Positions 48,568 through 57,834 of a DNA stretch of 64,000 nt are shown here, one piece after another. The notes under the pieces were generated by a model. That model had not been told where the DNA came from. It saw only the letters and a list, made by a program, of their open reading frames with translations, and did not search any database. Location of the stretch: NCBI RefSeq assembly GCF_000015865.1, contig NC_009012.1:2969081-3033080 (forward strand), read 5' to 3'. The stretch comes from Acetivibrio thermocellus ATCC 27405. Lineage in GTDB: Bacteria; Bacillota; Clostridia; Acetivibrionales; Acetivibrionaceae. The translations under genes and the position numbers were made by a program. Within the stretch, counting starts at the first letter, position 1, and each line of letters starts with the position of its first letter.

Positions 48568-49833
48568 ATGCCTAAATCAAATGAAAGATTAGAGCTGTTT
48601 GTGTTAATCTGTTTTGTAATGTCTTCTTTTTTGACTAATCTGACAGTTTTTCCTGTAAAAGCCGCAGAGGAAAGTTTGATACCCAAAAACGAGTTTGAAG
48701 ATTTCAAGTTTCCGATTGGTACTAAAAGTAGCGATGCAATATAGCATCCGACGGAACCGGTGATTTTTGCTGCAGATAGTGCCAATTCAATAGTTTATTC
48801 AATTAATATAGAGACTGGGGAAGTAAGATAGGCCTATATAGGTGACAAAATAGGGAGGATGGCCTATCTGGATAATGAGCTGTTTGTTACAGCGCTAACA
48901 GATTCGCAAAGTTTATACTGGCTGCCGGAAGGCCCAAATGGCATGATAGCAGTAATTGATACCAAAACTGTGGAGTTAAAAGAAAAAATAGATATCAAAA
49001 TTAGGCCATTTAATATTTTTGCAGGAAAGAATGGTTACTTATATGTGACTTCAAGAGAGCCTCAAAAGGCTTATTTTAATAGCTATTCACGTTCCACTAA
49101 AGAATTCATGGATTCGGAATTAGTAAATAATGAATGCTTGTCTGAGTACAATCCAACCCTAGACAGGATTTATGCTATTCCTATTGATATAATGCCAATA
49201 GACTATAAAGTTTTAAATGTTGATAACGGTAAGTTTGTGTCTTCTTATAGTTCAACATACTATGACAGTTATCCTTTAGCAGAAAAATTTAAGATATCTC
49301 CTGACGGCAAATACTTGTTTAATAGTTCTGGAGTTGTATTTACATGCAATGAGAATGTAAATGAAGATATGAAGTTTGCTTTTACTCTGGATAAAAAATT
49401 TACAGATATTGCATTTAATATGGAAGAAAACAGGTTTTATACTGCAGTTGGCGGCAATCAAATTTACGTTTATAATTATGAAGACTTTTCAGGAATTGAT
49501 ACGTTGTCGTCAACTGGAGAGATATTGAAGCTGTTTTATGTAGACGGTAAATTGTGTGCTTTATCTAGAAGCGCCAATGGCAGACCAATGTTTGAAGTTA
49601 TTCAAAAAGTGAAAATCAAATATGGTGATGTTAATAAAGATGGAAGAATAAATTCAACGGATATTATGTATTTGAAGGGATATCTGTTGCGAAACAGTGC
49701 TTTCAATTTAGACGAATACGGCTTAATGGCGGCGGATGTGGACGGCAATGGTTCAGTAAGCTCATTGGATTTGACATATCTGAAGAGGTATATATTACGC
49801 AGGATTTCAGACTTCCCTGCAAACAAGAAATAA
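48568..49833 (+). pseudogene. Secreted dockerin protein with two in-frame amber codons
   Basis: From ATG 48568 behind GGAGGGAG the frame encodes a signal peptide (hydrophobic FVLICFVMSSFLTNL, ending near VKAAEE). It stops at TAG 48742-48744 and again at TAG 48829-48831. The same frame then runs to 49833. The middle part looks like a WD/YVTN-type beta-propeller. Residues from GDVNKDGRINSTDIMYLKGYL and ADVDGNGSVSSLDLTYLKRYI form a complete dockerin type I with two calcium loops. A frame from ATG 48859 would make 324 residues but without a signal peptide, so it could not reach the cellulosome. Confidence 0.85.
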
Positions 49834-49850
49834 TTTGCTGGGCGCACGCT

Positions 49851-49887
49851 AAAATAGCCAAAGCACTTTAAAGCTTTGGCTATTTTT
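49851..49887 (+). terminator. Terminator after the dockerin gene
   Basis: AAAATAGCCAAAGC and GCTTTGGCTATTTT pair perfectly over 14 bp and supply a TATTTTT tail. Confidence 0.9.
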
Positions 49888-50007
49888 ATGAAATTGGAAG
49901 TGATAAAAGAATAATTTAAACCAAGAAAACTCTTCAAAACAATGATTTTAAAAAGTGCTTGTTTGAGAAACGTAAGTCATAAAAGAAGCCAATTGTTAAA
50001 TATTAAA

Positions 50008-50054
50008 AGTTTCCTCCATGGCAAGAATTGCAAAAATGATATCCACGGAGGAGA
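50008..50054 (-). terminator. Hairpin at the end of the surface-glycan gene cluster
   Basis: On the minus strand CCTCCGTGG pairs with CCATGGAGG (one G-U or mismatch) over a 21-base loop, followed by AAACTTTT. It lies just beyond the stop of the GT32 gene. Confidence 0.55.
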
Positions 50055-50069
50055 TTCTTTTTTTGAATC

Positions 50070-51053
50070 TTATGATAACAGATTCTCAATTGATATAATA
50101 TCTGCGCAAGATTTCTCTTTTAACGATAAATATATGCTTTCAAAGCTATGAATGGGCGTAATAATTATAAGATTAACTTCATCACTAATTGTATCCGATG
50201 ATACAATGGGGATATCTTTGTAGGTGTCATTTGCAAACTTTGTATCTATTATCTGCCTTATTGGCACATTATTATTTTGGAGATAGCTTACGAGCAGTTC
50301 GCCAATATATCCCTTGCCAAATATGGCAATGCATTTATTTTTGTAAGGTGTTAAATCTATCTTGTTATTAATAAGGTTATCAAGCCATTTAACTGTAAAC
50401 TCATAATACTTTCTATAGCTCTTTAAATGTTTATTCATTTCTTCATGCGAAAGCCAGGAAGCATTATAGTGATGAATGGCATAATTTTTTACATTAACAT
50501 CTCTGACTGTAAAATATTCTTTGGGGAAAATAGTCATGTCCAGTATTTGCTGCGTTTGGTTTTCTCCTACAAAGCCAAAATGTTTTTTGGAAATCTCAGT
50601 AATAATTTCAACATTAGTTTTTTCGTCGATTTTTCCATTTCCATCAATAAAATTTTTATTTTCATAATAAGTTAACAGTTTTTTAATGAATTTATTTCCT
50701 TTTGCTGCTCCAATAATTCCTCCGCTAATATCAAAATTTGAAAAAAAACCCATAAAGCCTTCATAATCTAAAAACGGGTCTAATGAATTTGTTATTTCCA
50801 AATCTGTATCTAAATAGATACCTCCATAATGATATAAAATATGTAATCTGGCATAGTCGGATACAAAAGCCCACTTTTTCATCTGATAAGCCTGTAAAGT
50901 AAAATTATTGATATGCACATTAAAATTATCCTCATTCCATTCTTTAATTTCGTAATCTGGCAAGTGAACTTTCCAACTGTCCATACATCGTTCGATTACG
51001 TCATTTTTTTTGCCTCTTCCAAACCAAAAGTAATGAATGACTTTAGGTATCAT
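50070..51053 (-). CDS. GT32-family glycosyltransferase with C-terminal Rossmann-like module
   Basis: The 327 residues begin MIPKVIHYFWFGRG and contain FVSDYARLHILYHYGGIYLDTDLEI, the DXD-type metal/nucleotide site of the GT32 (Gly_transf_sug) family, and IIGAAKGN. From about residue 240 a separate module, CIAIFGKGYIGELLVSYLQNN, resembles the nucleotide-binding module at the N-terminus of the FkbM protein in this cluster. It probably adds a sugar to a surface glycan. GGAGG precedes the ATG. Confidence 0.88.
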   Translation of the reverse strand: MIPKVIHYFWFGRGKKNDVIERCMDSWKVHLPDYEIKEWNEDNFNVHINNFTLQAYQMKKWAFVSDYARLHILYHYGGIYLDTDLEITNSLDPFLDYEGFMGFFSNFDISGGIIGAAKGNKFIKKLLTYYENKNFIDGNGKIDEKTNVEIITEISKKHFGFVGENQTQQILDMTIFPKEYFTVRDVNVKNYAIHHYNASWLSHEEMNKHLKSYRKYYEFTVKWLDNLINNKIDLTPYKNKCIAIFGKGYIGELLVSYLQNNNVPIRQIIDTKFANDTYKDIPIVSSDTISDEVNLIIITPIHSFESIYLSLKEKSCADIISIENLLS

Positions 51054-51091
51054 TGCAGCTTTATCCTCCTTAATTGTTTAGAAGTATAAAT

Positions 51092-52126
51092 TTACCGAGA
51101 AACATATAAATCCAACAATTTCAGTCTGGCATCGTCCAAAAAATCCTCTTCAAACATTGAGTACTTATAAGATTCACAGCTTTTGCACACGGGATATATT
51201 TGTTTGTTTAGTGACAGCAGGTTTCTTCTGAATTTGTTGAATTCTTCACCCACCCAAAGGCTGTATAAATCATTGTCATTAACGTTTCCTATTACTTTGG
51301 CTGTTTCCATTGCACAACATGGCACAATATTTCCTTCCGGATTAATCTGCATCATGTAAAATGGCTGTGGGCAAACTTGAGCTTCTAAAATACGGTTTCC
51401 GTTTTGAGTTAAAAGATTATCCGAATCCATGTTAAATTTGTCTTTGTACTCAATTTGCGGGACAGCCGGCAAAAGATGTTCAATTGCGATAATATCGCAA
51501 ATATCTCCGAACATATTTAAAAATTTTTCCTCGTCTCCTTCTTCCAATGCACAATCGATTATTTTTATATATAACTGTGTGGTGTTTTCGCTTTTTTGCT
51601 TGGCATTATAAAAATAAGACAAATTATCTACAATTTTTGATATGCCGACTTTTTTACCGGAAATCTCTTCATATTTTCCAGATGTAACACCTTGTATTGA
51701 TACTCTAAGCTTTGACAGTCCGGCAGCAATTAATTTATCAGACAAATCCGGCTCGAGAAGCAAACCGTTAGTTACAATATCAACTGCTTCTGCCACGTTC
51801 ATTTTAACTGCGTATTCAACCATCTTGGCAATATCCTTGTGCAATAAAGGTTCTCCGGTACCGGCAAAACGAATCATTTTAACTTTATTGGGGAACTTGC
51901 TTAAGCCATCAATACATTTTTTATATAGGTTAAAGTCCATTGCGGTTTTATCCGTTATATAACGCCTTTGGCTAACAGGCACCGAATGAATACAATAGCC
52001 GCATTTAAAATTGCAGGCATATATCGGAAAAAATTGAACCATATATGGTGTATCTAAAGGAAGTGCATCCTTTAATTTATTCCGTTTTCCGCCCGGAGTT
52101 TGTCCGTCAATTCTTACAGCTCTCAT
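51092..52126 (-). CDS. Radical SAM/SPASM protein, paralogue A
   Basis: The 344 residues have the radical SAM cluster CNFKCGYC (Cys38, 42, 45) and the SAM-binding GTGEPLL. A C-terminal SPASM region has cysteines in VCPQPFYM, IVPCCAMET and YPVCKSCESY for auxiliary Fe-S clusters. Such enzymes use an adenosyl radical to modify peptides, sugars or cofactors. The start overlaps the stop of the next paralogue by 4 bases. It is most like paralogue D (shared GQxxxGKR and LPLDTPY). No peptide precursor gene was found nearby, and glycosyltransferases surround it, so a sugar substrate is inferred. Confidence 0.9.
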   Translation of the reverse strand: MRAVRIDGQTPGGKRNKLKDALPLDTPYMVQFFPIYACNFKCGYCIHSVPVSQRRYITDKTAMDFNLYKKCIDGLSKFPNKVKMIRFAGTGEPLLHKDIAKMVEYAVKMNVAEAVDIVTNGLLLEPDLSDKLIAAGLSKLRVSIQGVTSGKYEEISGKKVGISKIVDNLSYFYNAKQKSENTTQLYIKIIDCALEEGDEEKFLNMFGDICDIIAIEHLLPAVPQIEYKDKFNMDSDNLLTQNGNRILEAQVCPQPFYMMQINPEGNIVPCCAMETAKVIGNVNDNDLYSLWVGEEFNKFRRNLLSLNKQIYPVCKSCESYKYSMFEEDFLDDARLKLLDLYVSR

Positions 52127-53145
52127 ATATTACTCTCCATTGTTTCCAGTCTTTTTAATATTTCTTCAACATCATCGTCCAATACATCTTCAGGATGGGA
52201 AACATCGTCCGGAGCACAGCATACTTTGCATTTATCGTTCTGTAATCTGTTGCCTTTTAATTGTAATTTCCAAAATTCTCTTAATTTTTCTCCGTTCCAC
52301 ATGTCGATTAATTCGGAGTTGTTTATATTGCCCAGCACTATAGGCTTATAAATTGTGTCACAAGGTTCCACATCCCCGTTGGGGAAAATTCCCAACATAT
52401 AAAACGGCAGAGGACACACATTTCTTTTTTCATGTTTTCTTCCGTATCGGTCGTACTCTACCTTCATATTTTTGGTTATTTCCACACCATCGTATGCCGG
52501 CAGCATTTTTTCGATATACATTCTGTCCGAGCAATCTTCAAAAAGCCGGTAAAACTTTTCTTCTTCGCCTTCTTCCAGGCATACGTCCATAATCTTTACA
52601 AATAAATTTGTGTTGTTTTTATGTGCATAAAAATATCGTATATTGTCCATAAAATCATCGAAATTAATATTAGCACCGCATATGTCTTTATATTTTTTTG
52701 AATTTAGACCTTGCAGTGAGATTCTTAAGGTATCCAAACCGGCTTCTATCAATCGATCTGACATTGTTTTGTCAAGGAGTGAACCGTTACTGATAATTTC
52801 CACTCTTTCTGCAATTTCTGCATCTTTAGCCATCTTTACCATGACAGGAATGTCTTTATTAATCAATGGCTCTCCTTGTCCCATTAAACATAACATTTTC
52901 AGTTTGTCCGGAAATTTTTTCATTTGGTGAATAAATTTTCCGTATGTCTCCATTGACATGTTTTCAGGGACAAAATCATAAGTCTTTTTCATGGCGTCCA
53001 ATGCCAAAGAATGAGCACAGTATACGCACTTGAAATTACAATAGGTTGTCGGAAAAACAAATATGCTAAAAGGTGTTTTTAAAGGAATGACTTTAGACAG
53101 TTTTATTCTTTCTGTTCCATAAATGGGTTTAATTTCCGATGCCAT
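52123..53145 (-). CDS. Radical SAM/SPASM protein, paralogue B
   Basis: The 340 residues have CNFKCVYC (Cys36, 40, 43), MGQGEPLI and a SPASM region with VCPLPFYML, DVEPCDTIY and KCKVCCAP. The N-terminus (PIYGTERIKLSKVIPLKTPF) resembles paralogue C. It sits between paralogues A and C, with a 4-base overlap to A and a GGAG ribosome site. Function is unknown; a role in modifying a surface-glycan precursor is inferred from position. Confidence 0.9.
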   Translation of the reverse strand: MASEIKPIYGTERIKLSKVIPLKTPFSIFVFPTTYCNFKCVYCAHSLALDAMKKTYDFVPENMSMETYGKFIHQMKKFPDKLKMLCLMGQGEPLINKDIPVMVKMAKDAEIAERVEIISNGSLLDKTMSDRLIEAGLDTLRISLQGLNSKKYKDICGANINFDDFMDNIRYFYAHKNNTNLFVKIMDVCLEEGEEEKFYRLFEDCSDRMYIEKMLPAYDGVEITKNMKVEYDRYGRKHEKRNVCPLPFYMLGIFPNGDVEPCDTIYKPIVLGNINNSELIDMWNGEKLREFWKLQLKGNRLQNDKCKVCCAPDDVSHPEDVLDDDVEEILKRLETMESNI

Positions 53146-53178
53146 TTTATTCTCCTTTTAAGTCAAATTTTTACACTT

Positions 53179-54204
53179 TTATTCAAACAGTTTTAAAAGT
53201 CTGGGCGCATCCGGGTCCAAATTCTCCAGTGGATTGTTAATCGCATTAAAGCATGTACAATTGTTGCACTCAGGTATGCTGTCTTTCTGATAGCTGAGCA
53301 TTGTTCTTAAATGTTCTCTTCTTTTTTCACCGTTCCAAATTTCTTTTATAGTATTATCCTTTATATTTCCCATGGATAAACTTTTTGGCAAACCCGGTAC
53401 AGGGCAGGGGAAGGTATCGTAATCGCATCCAATTTGTAAGAAATAGAAAGATTGGGCACATACTTTTCTGTTTAAATCCAATTCCTCATTGTAAAAGTTT
53501 TTAGTGCCGTCCACTATTTTTTTGAGTTCACCCATTTGCTGCTGCATGACAATTAAATGTTCTATATAAATTTTGTCGCATATATTTCCAAAAATATTGA
53601 AAAACTTTTCTTCTTCTTCCTTGGATTTTAGTGTAGCATCTATTGCTTTTATATATATTTGTGTATTACCTTTAATACTGTATAGATAACTAAGGTTCTT
53701 AACGTACTCATCAAAGTCAATTTCTACTCCGCAAGTTTCTTTGTATCTCTCCTTGCTTACACCCTGGACGGATATGTTAATGTTTGTGATTCCTGCATCA
53801 ATCAGTTTTCTTGATGTTTCCGGTGTTAATAATAATCCATTTGTAATTATTTCCACTCTATCGGCTATTTTTGCTTCCACAGCGAGCTTGACCATTTCAG
53901 GCAGCCTGGGATTCATTAGAGGTTCGCCCAGACCTGAAAATACTATTCTCTTTATTGGTTCTGTAAATTCTTTAAGCTGACTGACGATTGTTTTGTACAT
54001 TTCAAAATCCATATGCTTTACCGAAAATCCCAGCTTGCGAAATTCTCCGTCCTCTTTATCTCTTGTGGCATGTATACAATAAAAACATTTGAAATTACAG
54101 TACCTGGTTTGTTCTATATACACCGTAAACGGTGCAGCAAGAGGTATAATATCGGCCAGCTTCTTTCTGTTTGTGTCATAATTCGGCTTAAATTCGGCTT
54201 TCAT
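53179..54204 (-). CDS. Radical SAM/SPASM protein, paralogue C
   Basis: The 341 residues have CNFKCFYC (Cys36, 40, 43), SGLGEPLM and SPASM cysteines in VCAQSFYFL, DTFPCPVPG and IPECNNCTCF. ATG 54204 is chosen over TTG 54216 by alignment with the other paralogues. The first codons overlap the end of the GT4 gene by 17 bases. The SPASM segment differs most from the others, which suggests a distinct substrate or partner. Confidence 0.9.
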   Translation of the reverse strand: MKAEFKPNYDTNRKKLADIIPLAAPFTVYIEQTRYCNFKCFYCIHATRDKEDGEFRKLGFSVKHMDFEMYKTIVSQLKEFTEPIKRIVFSGLGEPLMNPRLPEMVKLAVEAKIADRVEIITNGLLLTPETSRKLIDAGITNINISVQGVSKERYKETCGVEIDFDEYVKNLSYLYSIKGNTQIYIKAIDATLKSKEEEEKFFNIFGNICDKIYIEHLIVMQQQMGELKKIVDGTKNFYNEELDLNRKVCAQSFYFLQIGCDYDTFPCPVPGLPKSLSMGNIKDNTIKEIWNGEKRREHLRTMLSYQKDSIPECNNCTCFNAINNPLENLDPDAPRLLKLFE

Positions 54205-55441
54205 TAGTTTCCACAACCTTTCTTAATATTTTGTCTTCCGGAAAGTACCTTAAATAGTGCTTGGCAGAGCCCTTTGTTTCGGCAAACGAATTGCCTTCCA
54301 AACAATTGACATCACCCCAATAAGCACTAACAAACCATTCATATGGATTAGTTCCTATTGCAGAGTATATATCATGCAGCCTTTTATTCTGGCTCATCAT
54401 ATCAGAATAACAGGCATTTAATCTGTTGACAGTTTCGCGAATATGGAGCTTTTTAATGACAAATTCAGAAGCGTTATTGCCCATGTGGATTCTCTTGTCC
54501 GCATTATCTTTTAGCCACCTTAATGCAGTTCCGTATTCTTCGATACTGTTTACTATTATTCCTGTTTCCATATGCCTTACCATGTATTTTTCGGTACATT
54601 GATTCAGAACAACCGGAACAACTCCTGCCGCCATGGCTTCAAGCAACGCATTTTCAGCAGTTCCGTAGTGCATTGGATTTAGGGGATACCCAAATACATC
54701 AAATTCAGCAAACTTTTCTTTCACATCCAGGGCGTAACCTTCAAATATAACCTTGTTGCGTACAAGCTTGGAATTTTGAACATCTTTAATCAATTCTTTC
54801 CCGTATGCTGTATCACCTACTACTTTAAAACATATGTCAGGGATGTCGGCAGCAGCTTCCAGAAACCTTACAAAATCAGGGTGTGTTTTGGAATAGCTTA
54901 AAAAACCTATATAGCCGACATTATAACCGTGATGTGGCTTTTTCTTTACAGGAGCATCAAAATCTATTCCAGAGCTTACTATTATTTCTACTCTTTTCAT
55001 GACTTCTTCTTTTTCTTCATTTGACCAATACTCATTTTCAAATGAAAAGGGAGTGGAAAACACAAATTTATCTGCACATTTAATAAGTTCATATTTTATA
55101 TACGGATAGGTACAGCCTGAAACATGACTCCAAATCAGCAATCTGCATTCTATATCATTAAAATAATTATGCATAAACGCAGAGGTTAGAGGATGATGCC
55201 ACCAATCCACTTCGACAATGTCAGCCTCTTGTAATATTTGTTTTAGACAGCATTGGTTTTGCAGGAAAACTTTTATGCTGTGTTCTTTCAGTAACTGTTC
55301 AAAATGAGAATTCTCGGTTTTTTCCAGCGTAACAATAACATGTTCAACTTCTTTTTCAATTTGCGAATATATAGCTATACTCGAAAGTATTCTTCCAATT
55401 CCTCCGCCTAAATGTGCAGTTATGTGCACAACCTTTATCAT
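54188..55441 (-). CDS. GT4-family glycosyltransferase
   Basis: The 417 residues are a GT-B fold enzyme. The N-terminal half starts VVHITAHLGGGIGR, and the C-terminal half has VGYIGFLSYSKTHPDFVRFLEAA, KVIFEGYA and AENALLEAMAAGVVPVVLNQC, the EX7E-type donor site of GT4. About 70 extra residues after 350 are unassigned. It would transfer a sugar from an NDP donor. AGAGGT precedes ATG 55441. It is co-transcribed with the radical SAM genes by overlap. Confidence 0.9.
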   Translation of the reverse strand: MIKVVHITAHLGGGIGRILSSIAIYSQIEKEVEHVIVTLEKTENSHFEQLLKEHSIKVFLQNQCCLKQILQEADIVEVDWWHHPLTSAFMHNYFNDIECRLLIWSHVSGCTYPYIKYELIKCADKFVFSTPFSFENEYWSNEEKEEVMKRVEIIVSSGIDFDAPVKKKPHHGYNVGYIGFLSYSKTHPDFVRFLEAAADIPDICFKVVGDTAYGKELIKDVQNSKLVRNKVIFEGYALDVKEKFAEFDVFGYPLNPMHYGTAENALLEAMAAGVVPVVLNQCTEKYMVRHMETGIIVNSIEEYGTALRWLKDNADKRIHMGNNASEFVIKKLHIRETVNRLNACYSDMMSQNKRLHDIYSAIGTNPYEWFVSAYWGDVNCLEGNSFAETKGSAKHYLRYFPEDKILRKVVETNESRI

Positions 55442-55458
55442 TATCTTACCTCTTTCTC

Positions 55459-56610
55459 CTAAAAGGCATATAATACTGTTTCTAACCCCATAAAGTTATA
55501 GCTTCTTAAATAAAATTTATATCCACTGTAGTAACTGTGGATTAGCAAAGGTATATTCCAAATGTCTGATAAGGAATGATATACACAAATTGCAAGTTGA
55601 GGACGGTACTTGACAATTGTATTTTTACAACCTTTTAATGCATTTAATTCTGCACCCTCAATATCCATTTTTATAAAAGTAGGTCTGATGTTTTTCAGAA
55701 CATCATCAATTGCTACACACTGTATCATATCATTTCCGCCGGAATCTATTTTACATGCAGAGGGAGCATCCGAAGAAGTACTAAATCGTAATTTTGCAAA
55801 TTCTGAATGAACTCCGCAAGGAAATATAACAGAGGATTCTATTATTTTGATATTATCAATATAATTCTTTATTTTTTTACATAATTCATTTTGCGGCTCA
55901 AATACAATAACATTCTTGATATTTACATTATGCTCAACTAAATTTTTAATTGTATCTCCGTCAAATCCTCCACAATCAATGAAGGTACTATAATCTTTAT
56001 TGTATTCTATATCCTTTGCTAAATATTGTCCTGTAATATCTTCCGGGTCGTCAAATTGTGTAAAATCCATTGTCAAATGTGCTTTTATATAATCTATATA
56101 TAATTTCTGGTCTTTAGGTCCTTCAAGCAATTGAAAAGCGTCAATAATCTTTTGCCTGTCTTTCCCTATCAGGTCTAACTTGTTATAGGAGCCATCAAAC
56201 AAATGTTCATAAAACGCCACGCTATTTATTTTTGAAAAGTTTATTTCATGAAGTGCAAACACATTTTTAAACCCCAATAAATGTAATGAACTTTTGATTT
56301 CTTTTACAGTATTTAAAGAAAATAATGCGGATAAGATGACAATGCCATTTTCTTTATACTTATTTAGCTTTTCGCTTTGAGGTAAGTAAACTTCCACCTC
56401 ATAAGCTGATTTATCCAAATTTTCATTTCTATCTATAAAACCAACAATATTAAGTTTGTTATTTTTTAAATTTTGATATAATCTTTTACCTATATTTCCT
56501 GCTCCATAAAGTAAGATGCTTTTACCTTCTAATTCTACAAATTTTCCTTTTTCATCATCCAAATTACCTTTTTCAAAATCATCCAATAATCGTACTAATT
56601 CAGACAACAT
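55459..56610 (-). CDS. FkbM-family methyltransferase with N-terminal Rossmann-like module
   Basis: The 383 residues start with a nucleotide-binding-like module (about 28-130, SILLYGAGNIGKRLYQNL). The FkbM SAM-dependent methyltransferase domain follows (about 195-375), with FIDCGGFDGDTI, VIVFEPQNELC, FIKMDIEGAELNALKGC and an FkbM-type C-terminus. FkbM enzymes O-methylate sugars or natural products. It probably caps or decorates the glycan made here. GAGGTG precedes ATG 56610. Confidence 0.88.
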   Translation of the reverse strand: MLSELVRLLDDFEKGNLDDEKGKFVELEGKSILLYGAGNIGKRLYQNLKNNKLNIVGFIDRNENLDKSAYEVEVYLPQSEKLNKYKENGIVILSALFSLNTVKEIKSSLHLLGFKNVFALHEINFSKINSVAFYEHLFDGSYNKLDLIGKDRQKIIDAFQLLEGPKDQKLYIDYIKAHLTMDFTQFDDPEDITGQYLAKDIEYNKDYSTFIDCGGFDGDTIKNLVEHNVNIKNVIVFEPQNELCKKIKNYIDNIKIIESSVIFPCGVHSEFAKLRFSTSSDAPSACKIDSGGNDMIQCVAIDDVLKNIRPTFIKMDIEGAELNALKGCKNTIVKYRPQLAICVYHSLSDIWNIPLLIHSYYSGYKFYLRSYNFMGLETVLYAF

Positions 56611-56764
56611 TTATAATACACCTCATCTACATATTAGATATTATAAGAAATCGTTAGCTTTTGTTTCATGTTTAAAATATTAAACTAATTTTCAAAAAAT
56701 TGTCAGTACATAGAACTAAAACAGAGATGATTCCAAGGATTACTAAATAGTTTATTGCCTTCTT

Positions 56765-57778
56765 CTATTGATATAGTTTTAGTAAATCAGATGCATACTC
56801 ATCCAGTATATCTTCTTTAAACATACCGTACTTATATTGCTGACACTTTGCACATACTCGGTTATTTTCTTTTTTAGACTGCAATTGTAGCCTTCTGAAG
56901 CTATTCATAACATCTCCGTTCCAGATTTGCACCAGACTTTGTTTTAAGCAGTCCCCAACAACTATTGGTTTTTCTACGGTACAACACGGTATGCATTTTC
57001 CGTCAGGATATATCTGCAAACTATAAAATGGTTGCGGGCAAATATTGGTATTGGGTACTTGGTTACCGTTCATCGTAACATAAAATTCATTTTGGTTAAA
57101 AGTGTCTGTATAATTTATTTTGTCAACAAATGGACATAAATGTTCTATTGCAATGATATCACATATGTCACCAAACATATTGAAAAATTCTTCTTGCTGA
57201 CCGTCATCCAATATTTCATCGATAACTTTAATATATAACTTTGTATTTCCTCTATTATCATAAAAGTATTTTATGTTATTATAAAATTCATCAAAATCAA
57301 TATCTATACCGGCTTCTCTTTTATACTGTTCTTCATTAATGCCCTGAAGGGAAATACGCAATACTGTAAGCCCGGCATCAACCAATTCATGTGTGAGCTC
57401 TTTTGTTAACATTGACCCGTTTGTGACAATATCTATTCCTTCTGCAACGCCCTTTTGATTGGCATATGCCACCATCTTGCCGATGTCTTTATGCAACAAG
57501 GGTTCTCCTAATCCTGAAAGATGCAACATTTTAACCTTGTGCGGGAATTTTAATATATCGTCAATACATTTTTTATATGTTTCCCATGGCATGGTAATTG
57601 TATCTGAAATGAATTCTCTTTCGTCTTTTTCCAATGAATGAAGACAATATTTACACCTAAAATTGCAAGCATATATAGGGAAAATAGTTATTGAGTATGG
57701 AGTATCCAGCGGCAACTTACTTGCCAACATTTCTCTCTTTCCGTTTACTGCCTGTCCGTTTATTTTTTTTGCTTTCAT
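56765..57778 (-). CDS. Radical SAM/SPASM protein, paralogue D
   Basis: The 337 residues have CNFRCKYC (Cys38, 42, 45), SGLGEPLL and SPASM cysteines in ICPQPFYSL, CIPCCTVEK and RVCAKCQQY. ATG 57778 follows GGAAGGAAG and aligns with paralogue A; an in-frame ATG at 57832 would add 18 unconserved residues. It is the closest relative of A, yet separated from it by B, C, GT4 and FkbM, which suggests old duplication within the locus. Confidence 0.9.
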   Translation of the reverse strand: MKAKKINGQAVNGKREMLASKLPLDTPYSITIFPIYACNFRCKYCLHSLEKDEREFISDTITMPWETYKKCIDDILKFPHKVKMLHLSGLGEPLLHKDIGKMVAYANQKGVAEGIDIVTNGSMLTKELTHELVDAGLTVLRISLQGINEEQYKREAGIDIDFDEFYNNIKYFYDNRGNTKLYIKVIDEILDDGQQEEFFNMFGDICDIIAIEHLCPFVDKINYTDTFNQNEFYVTMNGNQVPNTNICPQPFYSLQIYPDGKCIPCCTVEKPIVVGDCLKQSLVQIWNGDVMNSFRRLQLQSKKENNRVCAKCQQYKYGMFKEDILDEYASDLLKLYQ

Positions 57779-57834
57779 AGCTGTTTCTTCCTTCCCTGTA
57801 GTATTATTATATTTATTAATATTTGCTGTCATTT

